64,000 bases of DNA, taken from Helicobacter pametensis ATCC 51478. Its GTDB lineage: Bacteria; Campylobacterota; Campylobacteria; Campylobacterales; Helicobacteraceae. The notes beneath the pieces are model-generated. The model was not told the DNA's origin and did not search any database. It worked only from the letters and a program-made list of their open reading frames with translations. Shown here one piece after another: positions 18,217 to 26,775 of this stretch. Made by a program: the position numbers and the translations under genes. The first letter of the stretch is position 1. Every line of letters starts with the position of its first letter. The stretch is from positions 1 to 64,000 of the forward strand of contig NZ_JADE01000006.1 of NCBI RefSeq assembly GCF_000518225.1, read 5' to 3'.

Positions 18217-19242
18217 ATGCAAAAATTGACTTCTTTTGTGCGCTGTGTAGGTTGAGCTGCCAAAGTGGGTCTGGAAGACCTAGGACAAGTGATGGCAGGA
18301 TTGCAAACTTATAGAGATGAGAATCTGCTTGTAGGGTATGAGCAAAGCGATGATTGTGGGGTGTATGCTTTAAGTGATGAGCTGGCATTGGTTGAGAGTG
18401 TTGATTTTATCACGCCTATTGTGGATGATCCTTATTTGTATGGACAGATTGCTGCAAGCAATGCATTAAGCGATATTTATGCAATGGGTGCGATCCCAAA
18501 AACAGCACTCAATCTTTTGATGTGGGATAAGGAACATGTGTCCAAAGAGGTGCTTGAAGAGATTTTAAAAGGAGGGGCTCATAAGCTAAATGAAGCCAAA
18601 GTCACGCTTCTTGGAGGGCATAGCGTCATTGATCGTGAGCAAAAATATGGTCTAAGTGTGAGTGGGATTGTCCATCCTAAGCATATTTGGAGAAATTGCA
18701 CAGCACAAATTGGAGATGCACTTGTTTTGAGCAAACCGATCGGAAGTGGGGTGATTGCCACTGCTTTTAAGAGCGATAAACTTGCTTTGCGTGCCGATCA
18801 TGAAGCGATTGTGAGTATGTGTCAGCTCAATCAAAAGGCAAGTGAGATTGCTAGAAATTTTAAGATTCATGCCTGTACAGATATCACGGGATTTGGGCTT
18901 GTAGGACATTTGCTTGAGATGTGTGGAGAGAGACTTGGAGCAGAAATATTGACTGAGAGAATCCCACTTTTTGAGGGCGTTGAGAAATGGATCATGCAGG
19001 GTGTGATTCCCTCTGGAAGTCGTGAGAATTTTCACTTTTTAAATGAAAAAATCCAAACCTCTCTTGAGTTTGATGCATGTATTGCATGTTTTGATTCGCA
19101 AACTTCTGGAGGGCTTTTATTTGCTTTGCCCAAATCCCAAGCTCATATGCTTGTAGAACAGCTAAAAATATGTGGCTATGAGCGAAGTGTCGTGATTGGA
19201 GAGATGATCCCAAGAGGAGATAAACCCATCACTTTGCTTTGA
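18217..19242 (+). CDS. selD: Selenide, water dikinase, itself a selenoprotein (UGA at codon 13)
   Basis: Makes selenophosphate from selenide and ATP for selenocysteine synthesis. The frame starts at the ATG at 18217, 8 nt after the yedF stop, and contains an in-frame TGA at 18253-18255. That is exactly where SelD proteins carry the catalytic Cys/Sec (V-G-U-A-A-K), and the frame then stays open to 19242 (341 residues). A 7-bp hairpin with a GGA loop starts 10 nt after the UGA, consistent with a bacterial SECIS. Downstream the SelD core is intact (VDFITPIVDDPY, AASNALSDIYAMGA, TDITGFGLVGH, SQTSGGLLFALP). Reading the TGA as a stop would remove the start and catalytic region. Confidence 0.92.
18253..18255 (+). 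other. In-frame UGA read as selenocysteine in selD
   Basis: TGA at codon 13 of selD, in the conserved GC/U-A-A-K active-site position. Codons before (LTSFVRCVG) and after (AAKVGLEDLGQV) are both SelD-like in the same frame, which supports recoding rather than a nonsense mutation. Confidence 0.9.
18266..18282 (+). promoter_or_regulatory. SECIS-like hairpin in selD
   Basis: The stem TGGGTCT / AGACCTA (one G-U pair) encloses the apical loop GGA. The loop lies 17 nt after the UGA, close to the 18 nt of E. coli fdhF as I recall it, and the loop G residues match what SelB recognises in bacterial SECIS elements. It lies within the coding region, as bacterial SECIS elements do. Confidence 0.75.
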
Positions 19243-19289
19243 TGGAATCAAAATTGCTTTCTTTAGTCCCAAAAATGCTAGGAGTGCGT

Positions 19290-20324
19290 ATGATGAGAAA
19301 GGAATCTCTGAAGGCAATGATCTTGCTTTGTCTATTTTGTGCATCTTTGATGGGTCAAAAGATTGGAGATTTGGCCAATATTGTGGGGGTAAGAGATAAT
19401 CAGCTGATAGGATATGGGCTTGTTGTAGGACTCAATGGAAGTGGGGACAAATCAGCTTCAAAATTTACAATGCAAAGTATTGCCAATATGCTTGAGAGTG
19501 TGAATGTAAAAGTCTCTCCCAATGACATCAAATCCAAAAATATCGCAGCAGTGATGGTGACAGCGACTCTTCCTCCATTTGCCAAACAAGGAGATAAGCT
19601 CAATATCACTGTTTCTTCTATCGGAGATGCCAAATCAATAGCTGGTGGGACGCTTTTGCTTACTCCTTTGAGTGCTGTTGATGGCAATATTTATGCACTT
19701 GCACAAGGGGCTTTGAGTATCGGTGAGAGTGGTAATGTCTTGGCAGGAAGTGTGCTCAATGGAGCAACAGTTGAGCGCGAGGTGCCCTATGATCTTTACA
19801 ATAAGACCACAGCCACTTTGAGTCTCAAGGGATCGGATTTTCAAAATGCAATTCGTGTGCAAAAAGTTCTCAATGGTGTATTTGGAGAGGGCATTGCAAA
19901 AGCTGTAGATTCACGCACGATCAAACTACAGAAGCCACAAAATTTGAGCATGATTGAGTTTTTGGCTTTGGTGCAAGAGGTTGAGGTGGATTATTCGGTG
20001 CGAGATAAGATCGTCGTGGATGAGCGCAGTGGGACGATTATCGCTGGTGTAGGAATCACCATTGAGCCTATTGTTATCACGCATGGAGACATCACAATCA
20101 AGATCACACAAAATCCACTCAATGATCCCAAGGCAACTGATATTGGTGATGGAACCAAAATCAGTCCAGCACAAAATATGATTTCTACAAGTGGGAAAAA
20201 GCCCACTGTAGCAAGCATTGTGCGAGCATTGCAGAAACTAGGTGCCAATCCAAAGAGCATTATTTCTATTTTGAGCACGATGAAGCAAAGTGGTGCGATC
20301 AGTGCTGATCTTGAGATCGTGTGA
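19290..20324 (+). CDS. flgI: Flagellar basal body P-ring protein FlgI
   Basis: Periplasmic P-ring subunit surrounding the flagellar rod. From the ATG at 19290 (AGGAG 5 nt upstream) the protein has 344 residues. It starts with a signal peptide ending near ASLMGQ, then the hallmark KIGDLANIVGVRDNQLIGYGL. The frame continues back to 19242 at the selD stop, but that start lacks a ribosome site and would bury the signal peptide. It forms a small flagellar group with the flgJ-like gene and flgS at the end of the accC operon. Confidence 0.95.
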   Translation: MMRKESLKAMILLCLFCASLMGQKIGDLANIVGVRDNQLIGYGLVVGLNGSGDKSASKFTMQSIANMLESVNVKVSPNDIKSKNIAAVMVTATLPPFAKQGDKLNITVSSIGDAKSIAGGTLLLTPLSAVDGNIYALAQGALSIGESGNVLAGSVLNGATVEREVPYDLYNKTTATLSLKGSDFQNAIRVQKVLNGVFGEGIAKAVDSRTIKLQKPQNLSMIEFLALVQEVEVDYSVRDKIVVDERSGTIIAGVGITIEPIVITHGDITIKITQNPLNDPKATDIGDGTKISPAQNMISTSGKKPTVASIVRALQKLGANPKSIISILSTMKQSGAISADLEIV

Positions 20325-20334
20325 GGAGATGATG

Positions 20335-20628
20335 ATGAAGATTGATACAAGTGTGGCGATGATGCAAGCAGGGATGCCAAAAATCAGAGCAAAAGAAGAT
20401 GATGAAGCCAAACTCAAAGAGCAAACAGATGCATTTGAGGCATTGATTGTCAAAACGATGCTTTCAGTAGCGATCAAAAATGAAGATCCTCTCTATCCCA
20501 AAGAAGCAGGAAGTGATATTTATCATTCGATGTATTTGGATACTCTCTCTGAGAGTTTGAGTGGAAGCTTTGGATACAGTGAGCTTTTGTTGGGGTATCT
20601 CAAAGAGCAGCAAATGGGAAAACGATAG
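20335..20628 (+). CDS. flgJ: Rod-binding FlgJ-like protein (N-terminal domain only)
   Basis: A 97-residue protein matching the FlgJ N-terminal rod-binding domain: KLKEQTDAFEALIVKTMLSVAI, then GSDIYHSMYLDTLSESLSGSFGYSELLLGYL. The muramidase domain of enterobacterial FlgJ is absent, as is usual in this phylum, so it probably acts as rod cap/scaffold only. Three consecutive ATGs (20329, 20332, 20335) follow GAGGAG; the last has the best spacing. It is placed directly after flgI, and its stop overlaps the flgS GTG (TAGTG). Confidence 0.8.
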   Translation: MKIDTSVAMMQAGMPKIRAKEDDEAKLKEQTDAFEALIVKTMLSVAIKNEDPLYPKEAGSDIYHSMYLDTLSESLSGSFGYSELLLGYLKEQQMGKR

Positions 20629-21644
20629 TGCAAAAAATCCTTTCATCTAATTTACTTGATACTTTGACAAGTGATGATAAAGAAGTTTTGCTGACGACTT
20701 TGGGGGAGCTGATCGGACAGATTGATGGTGCCCAGCAAGAATTTTCAGCACTCAAGAGTTTATTTGAAGGTGTGCTTGAGATGCTGCCTCAAGCTGTGTG
20801 GGTTCTTCAGGAGAATGGAGAGTTTTTTTATTTTAATTCCAAGGCTTATGCGATTTCAAAGATTTTAGAAGAGAATCTACCTCTTGATGATTCGATGGAA
20901 GTAGAGTTTGAGGGAAGTTTTTATTTGCTTCAAGGCTCACTTATTGGTGATAAAAGAATCCTTACAGCAACAGATATCACTCATCAAAAAAGACAAGAAA
21001 GATTGGTGACCATGGGTCAGATTTCTGCACATCTTGCCCATGAGATCAGAAATCCTGTGGGATCTATTTCTCTTCTAGCTTCCAGCCTTTTAAAGCGTGT
21101 GGATGTGGGGAGTAAGGGGATTGTTTATGAGATTAAAAAAGCAATCTGGCGTGTGGAAAATATCATCAAAACAACTCTGATGTTTTCAAAAGGTGTGAGT
21201 GCTCAAAGAGATGATTATTTGATGTCTGAGATCAAAGATCAAACTCAGGAGATTCTAAATTATATTTCTTCGAGCAAGCCTTATGCAATTGAGTTTGATG
21301 CTCCAGATGAGGCATTTGTGTGGTGTGATTTGAATCTCTTAGTCATTGTGCTACAAAATTTCCTCTCCAATGCAATTGATGCGATTGAGGAAGGAGAATG
21401 CGAGGAGGGAAAAATCAAGATTGGTTTTTCTGAGGATGGTGAGTGTTACTTTTTTTCTATCAATGACAATGGAAGACCAATTCAAGATCCAAAGGCTCTA
21501 TTTGAACCATTTAAAACAACCAAGCTCAAGGGGACTGGCTTAGGATTAACTCTCTCTAGACAAATTATTAGAGCTCATGATGGAGAGATTAGTCTAATGC
21601 CTGATTTGAAAACTTTTGTTTTGAGAATTGCAAAGCGTAAATGA
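20628..21644 (+). CDS. flgS: Flagellar sensor histidine kinase FlgS
   Basis: Cytoplasmic kinase of the FlgS-FlgR two-component system that activates sigma54-dependent middle flagellar genes. It has 338 residues without transmembrane segments. A PAS-like region (about 45-120) is followed by the H-box (HLAHEIRNPVGSISLL), N-box (LQNFLSNAIDAIEEG) and G-box (LFEPFKTTKLKGTGLGLTLSRQ). It starts at a GTG overlapping the previous stop. The order flgI-(flgJ-like)-flgS-napA mirrors H. pylori HP0246-HP0243, which supports the assignment. flgR is not in this window. Confidence 0.92.
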   Translation: MQKILSSNLLDTLTSDDKEVLLTTLGELIGQIDGAQQEFSALKSLFEGVLEMLPQAVWVLQENGEFFYFNSKAYAISKILEENLPLDDSMEVEFEGSFYLLQGSLIGDKRILTATDITHQKRQERLVTMGQISAHLAHEIRNPVGSISLLASSLLKRVDVGSKGIVYEIKKAIWRVENIIKTTLMFSKGVSAQRDDYLMSEIKDQTQEILNYISSSKPYAIEFDAPDEAFVWCDLNLLVIVLQNFLSNAIDAIEEGECEEGKIKIGFSEDGECYFFSINDNGRPIQDPKALFEPFKTTKLKGTGLGLTLSRQIIRAHDGEISLMPDLKTFVLRIAKRK

Positions 21645-21706
21645 AAGATTGGGATTATTGAGTTAGGATAGCTATATCGATAAAAATTATTATTAAGGAG
21701 AAACAG

Positions 21707-22141
21707 ATGAAAACAGTTGAGATGTTAAAACAACTTCAAGCAGACAGTATTGTGTTTTTTATGAAGACACATAATTATCACTGGAATGTCAAAGGTGTAA
21801 ATTTTCCTCAAATTCACTCTACGACTCAGGCTATTTATGAAGAATTTGCAGAAATCTTTGATGATTTGGCAGAGAGAATCATTCAGCTTGGTGGTATCCC
21901 TCATGTAACTCTTGCTGATGCACTCAAAGCATCAAAAATCGCTGAAGAGAGCAAGCAGAGTTTTTGTGCTAGTGATGTGCTTGAGGGTGTATTAAAAGAT
22001 TATGAGTATTTTGAAGCATCCTTTAGAGAGCTCTCTAAACTTGCGGGAGAAGAGGGAGATAATGTCACTGCTGGATTTGCTGATGAAAAGACAGGATCTC
22101 TCCAAAAAGGTATCTGGATGCTTAAGGCTCAAAAAGCCTAA
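21707..22141 (+). CDS. napA: Dps-family ferritin / neutrophil-activating protein NapA
   Basis: A 144-residue mini-ferritin that oxidises and stores iron in a dodecamer and protects DNA. The ferroxidase signature is present (HNYHWNVKGVNFPQIHSTTQ and EEFAEIFDDLAERI, with the conserved H and D/E ligands). The Shine-Dalgarno is AAGGAG. The 62-bp upstream region is AT-rich (ATAAAAATTATTATT) and could hold a Fur/PerR-type operator, but I see no clear box. Helicobacter NapA is a surface-associated immune modulator; here only the Dps function is read from sequence. Confidence 0.95.
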   Translation: MKTVEMLKQLQADSIVFFMKTHNYHWNVKGVNFPQIHSTTQAIYEEFAEIFDDLAERIIQLGGIPHVTLADALKASKIAEESKQSFCASDVLEGVLKDYEYFEASFRELSKLAGEEGDNVTAGFADEKTGSLQKGIWMLKAQKA

Positions 22142-22156
22142 TCCCCTTTAGGGGAT
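22141..22156. terminator. Palindromic hairpin between napA and AAA ATPase gene
   Basis: ATCCCC-TTTA-GGGGAT between two convergent genes; it includes the final stop of the minus-strand ATPase gene. There is no T-tract, so termination is inferred from position. A near-identical hairpin (ATCCCC-TTTT-GGGGAT) occurs at 60265-60280. Confidence 0.4.
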
Positions 22157-23860
22157 AAACCCTACATTTTTTTCTCCATCAAAATTGCTATCTTTTTCTT
22201 TCTGGATTTCTTCAAGAAAATCATCAATCAAAAAAGTAGGATTCTCGCGTGTAGCGACTTTGTAGGCTGTATTTTTGATCACTAGAGCAATTTGCCCTCC
22301 ACTCAAATCATATTGGGATAATTCTGCAAGCATCTGGTCTTGAGGGATGGAAAAGTTTGCATTTTTGGGGAGATGAAGATCCCAGATTGCTAGTCTTTGT
22401 TCTTGGGTTGGGCGTTTGAATTCGATTTTGTAATTAAATCGTCTCGAAAAAGCAGGATCAAGAGTTTCCAAAAGATTAGTTGTTGCAATCAAGATTCCTT
22501 CAAATTTTTCGATTTGTTCTAAAAAAATATTTTGCATTTGGTTGTGCATTTTTTCCGCACCTCCTCCACCTGTGGTGCGTGTACTCAAAAATTGATCTGC
22601 CTCATTGAGCAAAAGGATAGGTTCATTTTTGCTTTTTTGCGCAATCTCTTTGTAAGAATCAAAAATCTTGCGTACATTTTTTTCACTCTCTCCTACATAC
22701 ATAGAGAGAATCTTGGAGCAATCAAGGTGCAAAAGAGGTTTTTTAAGACTTTTTGCTAGAGCAAGAGCTGTTAGAGTTTTGCCAGTCCCAGCACTGCCAT
22801 AAAAAATAATTTTTGCTTCAAGTGTTTTTTTGTCCTTGATTCCCCAAGACTTAAGACGAGAAGCCACTTTTGGATCCATCTGTTTGAGCAGATGTTCTAG
22901 GGTCTGGCGCACATCTTTGGGGAGAATGATTTCTGAGAGATTTTTTTTGGGTTCAAGCAGCTCAAATATTTCTTGTTCTTGAATGAGGTTTGAGAGAATG
23001 GCTTTGGCTTTGGCTTTATGCTTGGTGGGATGGATGATTTTTTGGAGGATATCTTCTGTGATGAAATAAGTTCGATTGATGCCACCAAATGGGCTTAGAT
23101 ATTCATCATAATCAATAAGATTTTTTTCAAGTAAAGCTCCTTTTTCATCAAGTAGCGAGCGATTCTTGATGCGATCATATTCATTTTGACTGATGAGTTC
23201 GATGAGTGCATTCATCTCTCTAAGATTGCTTTCTCCCCCATAATATTCTTCACGCAATAGGGCAAAAAAGATGATTTGCTCCTTGGATGTGAGCTCAGCT
23301 TCTTTGATCATCGCGATAATGTCAAAGTTGTGTTGGGTGAGTGCAAGCCGCTGAGTGATTTGCTGCTCGAGCATATTGAGGCGATATGCGGTTCGTGAAA
23401 ATGATGGAGAATCAGCTTTGTATGAAAACTTAAGATTGGCAAGTTGCACGAGCAGATCAATCCTTAGAAATTGATCCTTGAGATATTCAAGATGATCTTC
23501 ATAGGGCTTGTTTTCTGGGGGATTGATTTCTAAGTGCCCATCCTCTAAAAGCTTGAGAAAGCTGTGGCTAAGATAGATGGTGTCTCCTAAGAGCTCAAGT
23601 AATGCCCTAGAAGATGGAGAGGATTGGGTGATCCAGCCAAGCTCAAGGAGAGATCGAATGTGTGGTAGATAAAGTAGGATTTGTTTTTTATCTTCGCCTA
23701 GCAGAGATTCTAATAGGGCTAGGGTGTTGAACTCATTTTCTCCTTCTAGGAGTGCTTTGGCCATATGTTGAAGAATCTTGGCTTGCTCATCTGTGCATTT
23801 GAGGAGAGCAAAAATTGTGCTTTGGGATGGGGAGTGGATGAAATCAAAAAAATACTGCAT
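22148..23860 (-). CDS. AAA+ ATPase of unknown function
   Basis: A 570-residue protein: about 330 residues of mostly helical, charged N-terminal sequence, then one AAA+ module. Walker A is GSAGTGKT (355-362). The Walker B position reads ILLLNEAD, with Asn instead of the usual Asp before the catalytic Glu (E420). ATTNLLETLDPAFSRRFNY supplies sensor 1 and the arginine fingers. There is no protease domain or membrane segment. Similar proteins occur across Campylobacter and Helicobacter as uncharacterised ATPases. A candidate TACAAT -10 lies at 23894-23899. Confidence 0.8.
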   Translation of the reverse strand: MQYFFDFIHSPSQSTIFALLKCTDEQAKILQHMAKALLEGENEFNTLALLESLLGEDKKQILLYLPHIRSLLELGWITQSSPSSRALLELLGDTIYLSHSFLKLLEDGHLEINPPENKPYEDHLEYLKDQFLRIDLLVQLANLKFSYKADSPSFSRTAYRLNMLEQQITQRLALTQHNFDIIAMIKEAELTSKEQIIFFALLREEYYGGESNLREMNALIELISQNEYDRIKNRSLLDEKGALLEKNLIDYDEYLSPFGGINRTYFITEDILQKIIHPTKHKAKAKAILSNLIQEQEIFELLEPKKNLSEIILPKDVRQTLEHLLKQMDPKVASRLKSWGIKDKKTLEAKIIFYGSAGTGKTLTALALAKSLKKPLLHLDCSKILSMYVGESEKNVRKIFDSYKEIAQKSKNEPILLLNEADQFLSTRTTGGGGAEKMHNQMQNIFLEQIEKFEGILIATTNLLETLDPAFSRRFNYKIEFKRPTQEQRLAIWDLHLPKNANFSIPQDQMLAELSQYDLSGGQIALVIKNTAYKVATRENPTFLIDDFLEEIQKEKDSNFDGEKNVGFIP

Positions 23861-23893
23861 CTTTTCTCTCTGATGATGGGATTAGAGGGGGGT

Positions 23894-23899
23894 ATTGTA
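23894..23899 (-). promoter_or_regulatory. Possible -10 box for the AAA ATPase gene
   Basis: TACAAT on the minus strand, 33 nt before the ATG at 23860. One mismatch to consensus and no convincing -35. Confidence 0.3.
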
Positions 23900-23940
23900 G
23901 CGGCTTTGTGCAAAAGGTATTTTAGAATTGTTTTTTGTTT

Positions 23941-23975
23941 TCTAGCTCAAATGTCTGAGAGTGATTTGAGCTAGA
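23941..23975. repeat. 12-bp inverted repeat between gpmI and the AAA ATPase gene
   Basis: Perfect inverted repeat TCTAGCTCAAAT / ATTTGAGCTAGA with an 11-nt loop, 18 bp downstream of the gpmI stop. On the minus strand it is followed by A-rich rather than T-rich sequence, so it is not a standard rho-independent terminator. It may still end gpmI transcription or protect the 3' end. Confidence 0.55.
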
Positions 23976-23993
23976 GAGATAAATGGATTAGGG

Positions 23994-25460
23994 TTAGAAG
24001 AGGGGATCATGCATACATTCAGGAATAGGAAGATTCATAAGTTTGAGTATGCTTGGGGCAATATTGGCTAAAGTCCCTTCTTTGATAGAAAGAACACCAG
24101 AATTAAAGACAAAGCACCAAACATCGCCAACTGTGTGATTGGTCAGTGTGTTGCCATCAGGATCTTTCATCTCTTCACAATTTCCATGATCACTGACAAG
24201 GATAAGGGCATAATCTAGCTCTTGAGCAAGCTTGAGAAGTCTTCCAAGCTCATAATCTACAGCTTCTACAGCTTTGATGCCTGCTTCAAATACTCCAGTA
24301 TGTCCGACCATATCTCCATTGGCGAAATTCACAACAATAAAATCAAATCCATCACGCATACACTGAAGGGTTTGATCTCCGACTTCATGAGCACTCATCT
24401 CAGGACAAAGATCATAAGTGGCTACCTTTGGACTTGGGATCAAGAATCTCTCTTCGCCCTCATAAGCTGCCTCAATCCCTCCATTGAAAAAGAAAGTCAC
24501 ATGTGCATATTTTTCTGTCTCAGCAATATGGGCTTGTCTGAGATGATGAGCAGAAAGGATAGAGGCTAGACTTTGAGATGGAATCTCTTTGGTAAGTAGA
24601 GAGGGGAGTGGAAAGTTTTCATCATAGAGATTGGCACATAGACAATAGAGATTCTTAAAGGCAAGATGCTCAAAGTGAGGAAATTCTTGAGAGGCAATGG
24701 CTTTGGTGAGTTGTCTCATGCGATCTGATCTGAAATTAAGAAATAAGATACCCTCACCCTCTAAAACCCCAGAATATCCTTGAAATGCCACAGGTTCCAA
24801 AAACTCATCAAAAATACCATTTTGATAACTTTGGCTGATGTAATCTTGGGGAGAGAGTGATGTGGTCGGATAAGCAGAGATGATCGCATCATAGGCAAGC
24901 TTGGTTCTCTCCCATCTTCGATCTCGATCCATCGCATAATATCTTCCGCTTAATGTGGCGATTTGGATGCGTTGATTGAGATATGGGGTGAGAAGATCAA
25001 GATAGGTTTGAATGCTTTGAGGTGAGACATCTCTGCCATCTCCGATGAGATGAAGGGCGACTTCTTGATGATTGAGTTCATGAAGTGTTTCGATAAGGTG
25101 TGAGATGTGAGAATGTACTCCTCCATCGCTTAAAAGAATGATGATATGAATCTTATTGCGCTGACTTAGAGTTTGAAAGACTTGTGATTGAAATAAGGTT
25201 TTGTTTTGTAATCCTTGAGAGAGTTTGAGCAGATCCTGATAAAGAACCCTACCAAGTCCAAGGGTTGTATGTCCTACCTCAGAGTTTCCCATTTGACCTT
25301 CTGGAAGCCCAACTGATTCTCCAAAGGTGCGAATCAGGGCATGAGGAGTATTTTGAAATAACCAATCATAGGTTGGTGTTTTGGCGTGATAAAAAGCATT
25401 GTATTCTTGACGCTCTGAGTGTCCGATACCATCGGTGATGACTAAAAGTGTTTTTTTCAT
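23994..25460 (-). CDS. gpmI: 2,3-bisphosphoglycerate-independent phosphoglycerate mutase
   Basis: Manganese-dependent enzyme interconverting 3- and 2-phosphoglycerate in gluconeogenesis/glycolysis. The 488 residues include the N-terminal metal site (LVITDGIGHSE), the phosphorylated serine S60 in MGNSEVGHTTLG, GDGRDVSP, and the C-terminal metal motifs NFANGDMVGHTG and VSDHGNCE. Full length. Transcribed divergently from mraY. Confidence 0.96.
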   Translation of the reverse strand: MKKTLLVITDGIGHSERQEYNAFYHAKTPTYDWLFQNTPHALIRTFGESVGLPEGQMGNSEVGHTTLGLGRVLYQDLLKLSQGLQNKTLFQSQVFQTLSQRNKIHIIILLSDGGVHSHISHLIETLHELNHQEVALHLIGDGRDVSPQSIQTYLDLLTPYLNQRIQIATLSGRYYAMDRDRRWERTKLAYDAIISAYPTTSLSPQDYISQSYQNGIFDEFLEPVAFQGYSGVLEGEGILFLNFRSDRMRQLTKAIASQEFPHFEHLAFKNLYCLCANLYDENFPLPSLLTKEIPSQSLASILSAHHLRQAHIAETEKYAHVTFFFNGGIEAAYEGEERFLIPSPKVATYDLCPEMSAHEVGDQTLQCMRDGFDFIVVNFANGDMVGHTGVFEAGIKAVEAVDYELGRLLKLAQELDYALILVSDHGNCEEMKDPDGNTLTNHTVGDVWCFVFNSGVLSIKEGTLANIAPSILKLMNLPIPECMHDPLF

Positions 25461-25605
25461 TTATAACTCTTTAAAGTGGAATTTTGATTCTTTATTTTAG
25501 TGTTCCAAAATGATTTTTAAGCCGAGAGTCTAGGGTTTTGAAGATATTTTGGCTGGATTGTTTTGAATTTTTGAAAAAAATAAACAAAAATTTTGATTTC
25601 TGTGA

Positions 25606-25611
25606 TAGAAT
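25606..25611 (+). promoter_or_regulatory. Candidate promoter of mraY-murD
   Basis: TAGAAT preceded by TGTGA and an A/T-rich tract. Transcription would start near 25618 and give a leader of about 100 nt containing the hairpins at 25612-25686. Confidence 0.4.
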
Positions 25612-25644
25612 TCCCTCCTCTTAAGTTTGAAAGAGGGATTTTTG

Positions 25645-25686
25645 TAGGGGCTCCAGGTTCCCCCACCCCCTATCCTGGAGCCCCTA
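25645..25686 (+). repeat. 13-bp GC-rich hairpin in the mraY leader
   Basis: Perfect inverted repeat TAGGGGCTCCAGG / CCTGGAGCCCCTA with a 16-nt loop made mostly of two C5 runs. A smaller hairpin (TCCCTC 25612-25617 / GAGGGA 25633-25638) precedes it. The arm is far more GC-rich than its surroundings and no T-tract follows. The hairpin ends 30 nt before the mraY ATG. Confidence 0.7.
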
Positions 25687-25716
25687 GAAGAATCCCCTGT
25701 CTTTCCAAAGGTTTTG

Positions 25717-26775
25717 ATGCTTTACTTTCTTTACTCTCATTTCAATATCAATATTTTCCAATACATTACTTTCAGAGCTGGTGTTAGTTTTTTCATCGCT
25801 TTTCTTTTGAGCGTATTTTTGATGCCTTGGTTTATCAGATGGGCTAAAGCCAAGAAGGCCAATCAGCCTATCTCTACCTATGTGCCCACCCATGAGGGCA
25901 AAAAAGATACCCCCACAATGGGCGGAATTGTTTTTGTATCTAGCACACTGTTTGCAAGTTTTTTGTGCATTGATTTGAGTAATCTTTATGCGCTTTTTGG
26001 TCTCTTGGCATTGGGTTTGTTCTGCTTTGTTGGTGCGCGAGATGACTTTATGAAGATTTCTGCTAAAAGCAATGCTGGGATGAGCGCAAGGATGAAGTTT
26101 CTACTCCTTGGAGTATTTGCTTTGATGATTTCTTATGCACTTGTTTCACTTGGTCATCAGGGGAAATTTTATCTTCCATTTATTAAAGAACCTTTGTTTG
26201 ATATGGGTGCAGTCCTCTCGATTGTGTTTTGGAGTCTTGTGTTTTTAGCTACTTCAAATGCTGTGAATATCACAGATGGACTTGATGGATTGGCGACTGT
26301 GCCAAGTATTAGTGCATTGATTTCATTATCAATTTTTGTTTATATTGGAGGGCATGCTGCTCTCTCACAATACTTGCTGTGGCCCAAAGTTAGTCATAGT
26401 GGTGAGCTTGTGATTGTTTCTGTAGCACTTATTGGGGCGCTTTTTGGCTTTCTTTGGTATAACTGCCATCCAGCACAAGTGTTTATGGGGGATAGCGGGA
26501 GCTTGGCGCTTGGATCATTTATCGCCTATATGGCGATTGTGTCCAACAATGAAGTGCTTTTATTTTTGATTGGATCTGTTTTTGTTTGGGAAACGATTTC
26601 TGTAATTATACAGGTTGGAAGTTATAAGATCAGAAAAAAGAAAATCTTTTTGATGGCACCCATTCATCATCACTATGAGATGAAAGGATGGGCTGAGAAT
26701 AAAATCATTATCCGCTTCTGGATTATTGCGATATTGAGTAATCTAATCGCTCTTTTGAGTCTTAAGATCAGATGA
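25717..26775 (+). CDS. mraY: Phospho-N-acetylmuramoyl-pentapeptide-transferase
   Basis: Polytopic inner-membrane enzyme making lipid I from UDP-MurNAc-pentapeptide and undecaprenyl phosphate. The protein has 352 residues with about ten hydrophobic helices. Diagnostic motifs are [25 protein letters not shown] (catalytic Asp pair) and [10 protein letters not shown], and the C-terminal [18 protein letters not shown] carries the HHH loop. The ATG at 25717 matches the Helicobacter N-terminus ([19 protein letters not shown]). The stop overlaps the murD start (ATGA). Confidence 0.97.
   Translation: MLYFLYSHFNINIFQYITFRAGVSFFIAFLLSVFLMPWFIRWAKAKKANQPISTYVPTHEGKKDTPTMGGIVFVSSTLFASFLCIDLSNLYALFGLLALGLFCFVGARDDFMKISAKSNAGMSARMKFLLLGVFALMISYALVSLGHQGKFYLPFIKEPLFDMGAVLSIVFWSLVFLATSNAVNITDGLDGLATVPSISALISLSIFVYIGGHAALSQYLLWPKVSHSGELVIVSVALIGALFGFLWYNCHPAQVFMGDSGSLALGSFIAYMAIVSNNEVLLFLIGSVFVWETISVIIQVGSYKIRKKKIFLMAPIHHHYEMKGWAENKIIIRFWIIAILSNLIALLSLKIR

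Noticed and set aside
18217-18264. selD as a pseudogene or as a gene starting at GTG 18265
   Set aside because: The in-frame TGA falls on the known Sec position, SelD-like codons flank it on both sides and a SECIS-like hairpin follows; a start at 18265 would delete the catalytic residue.
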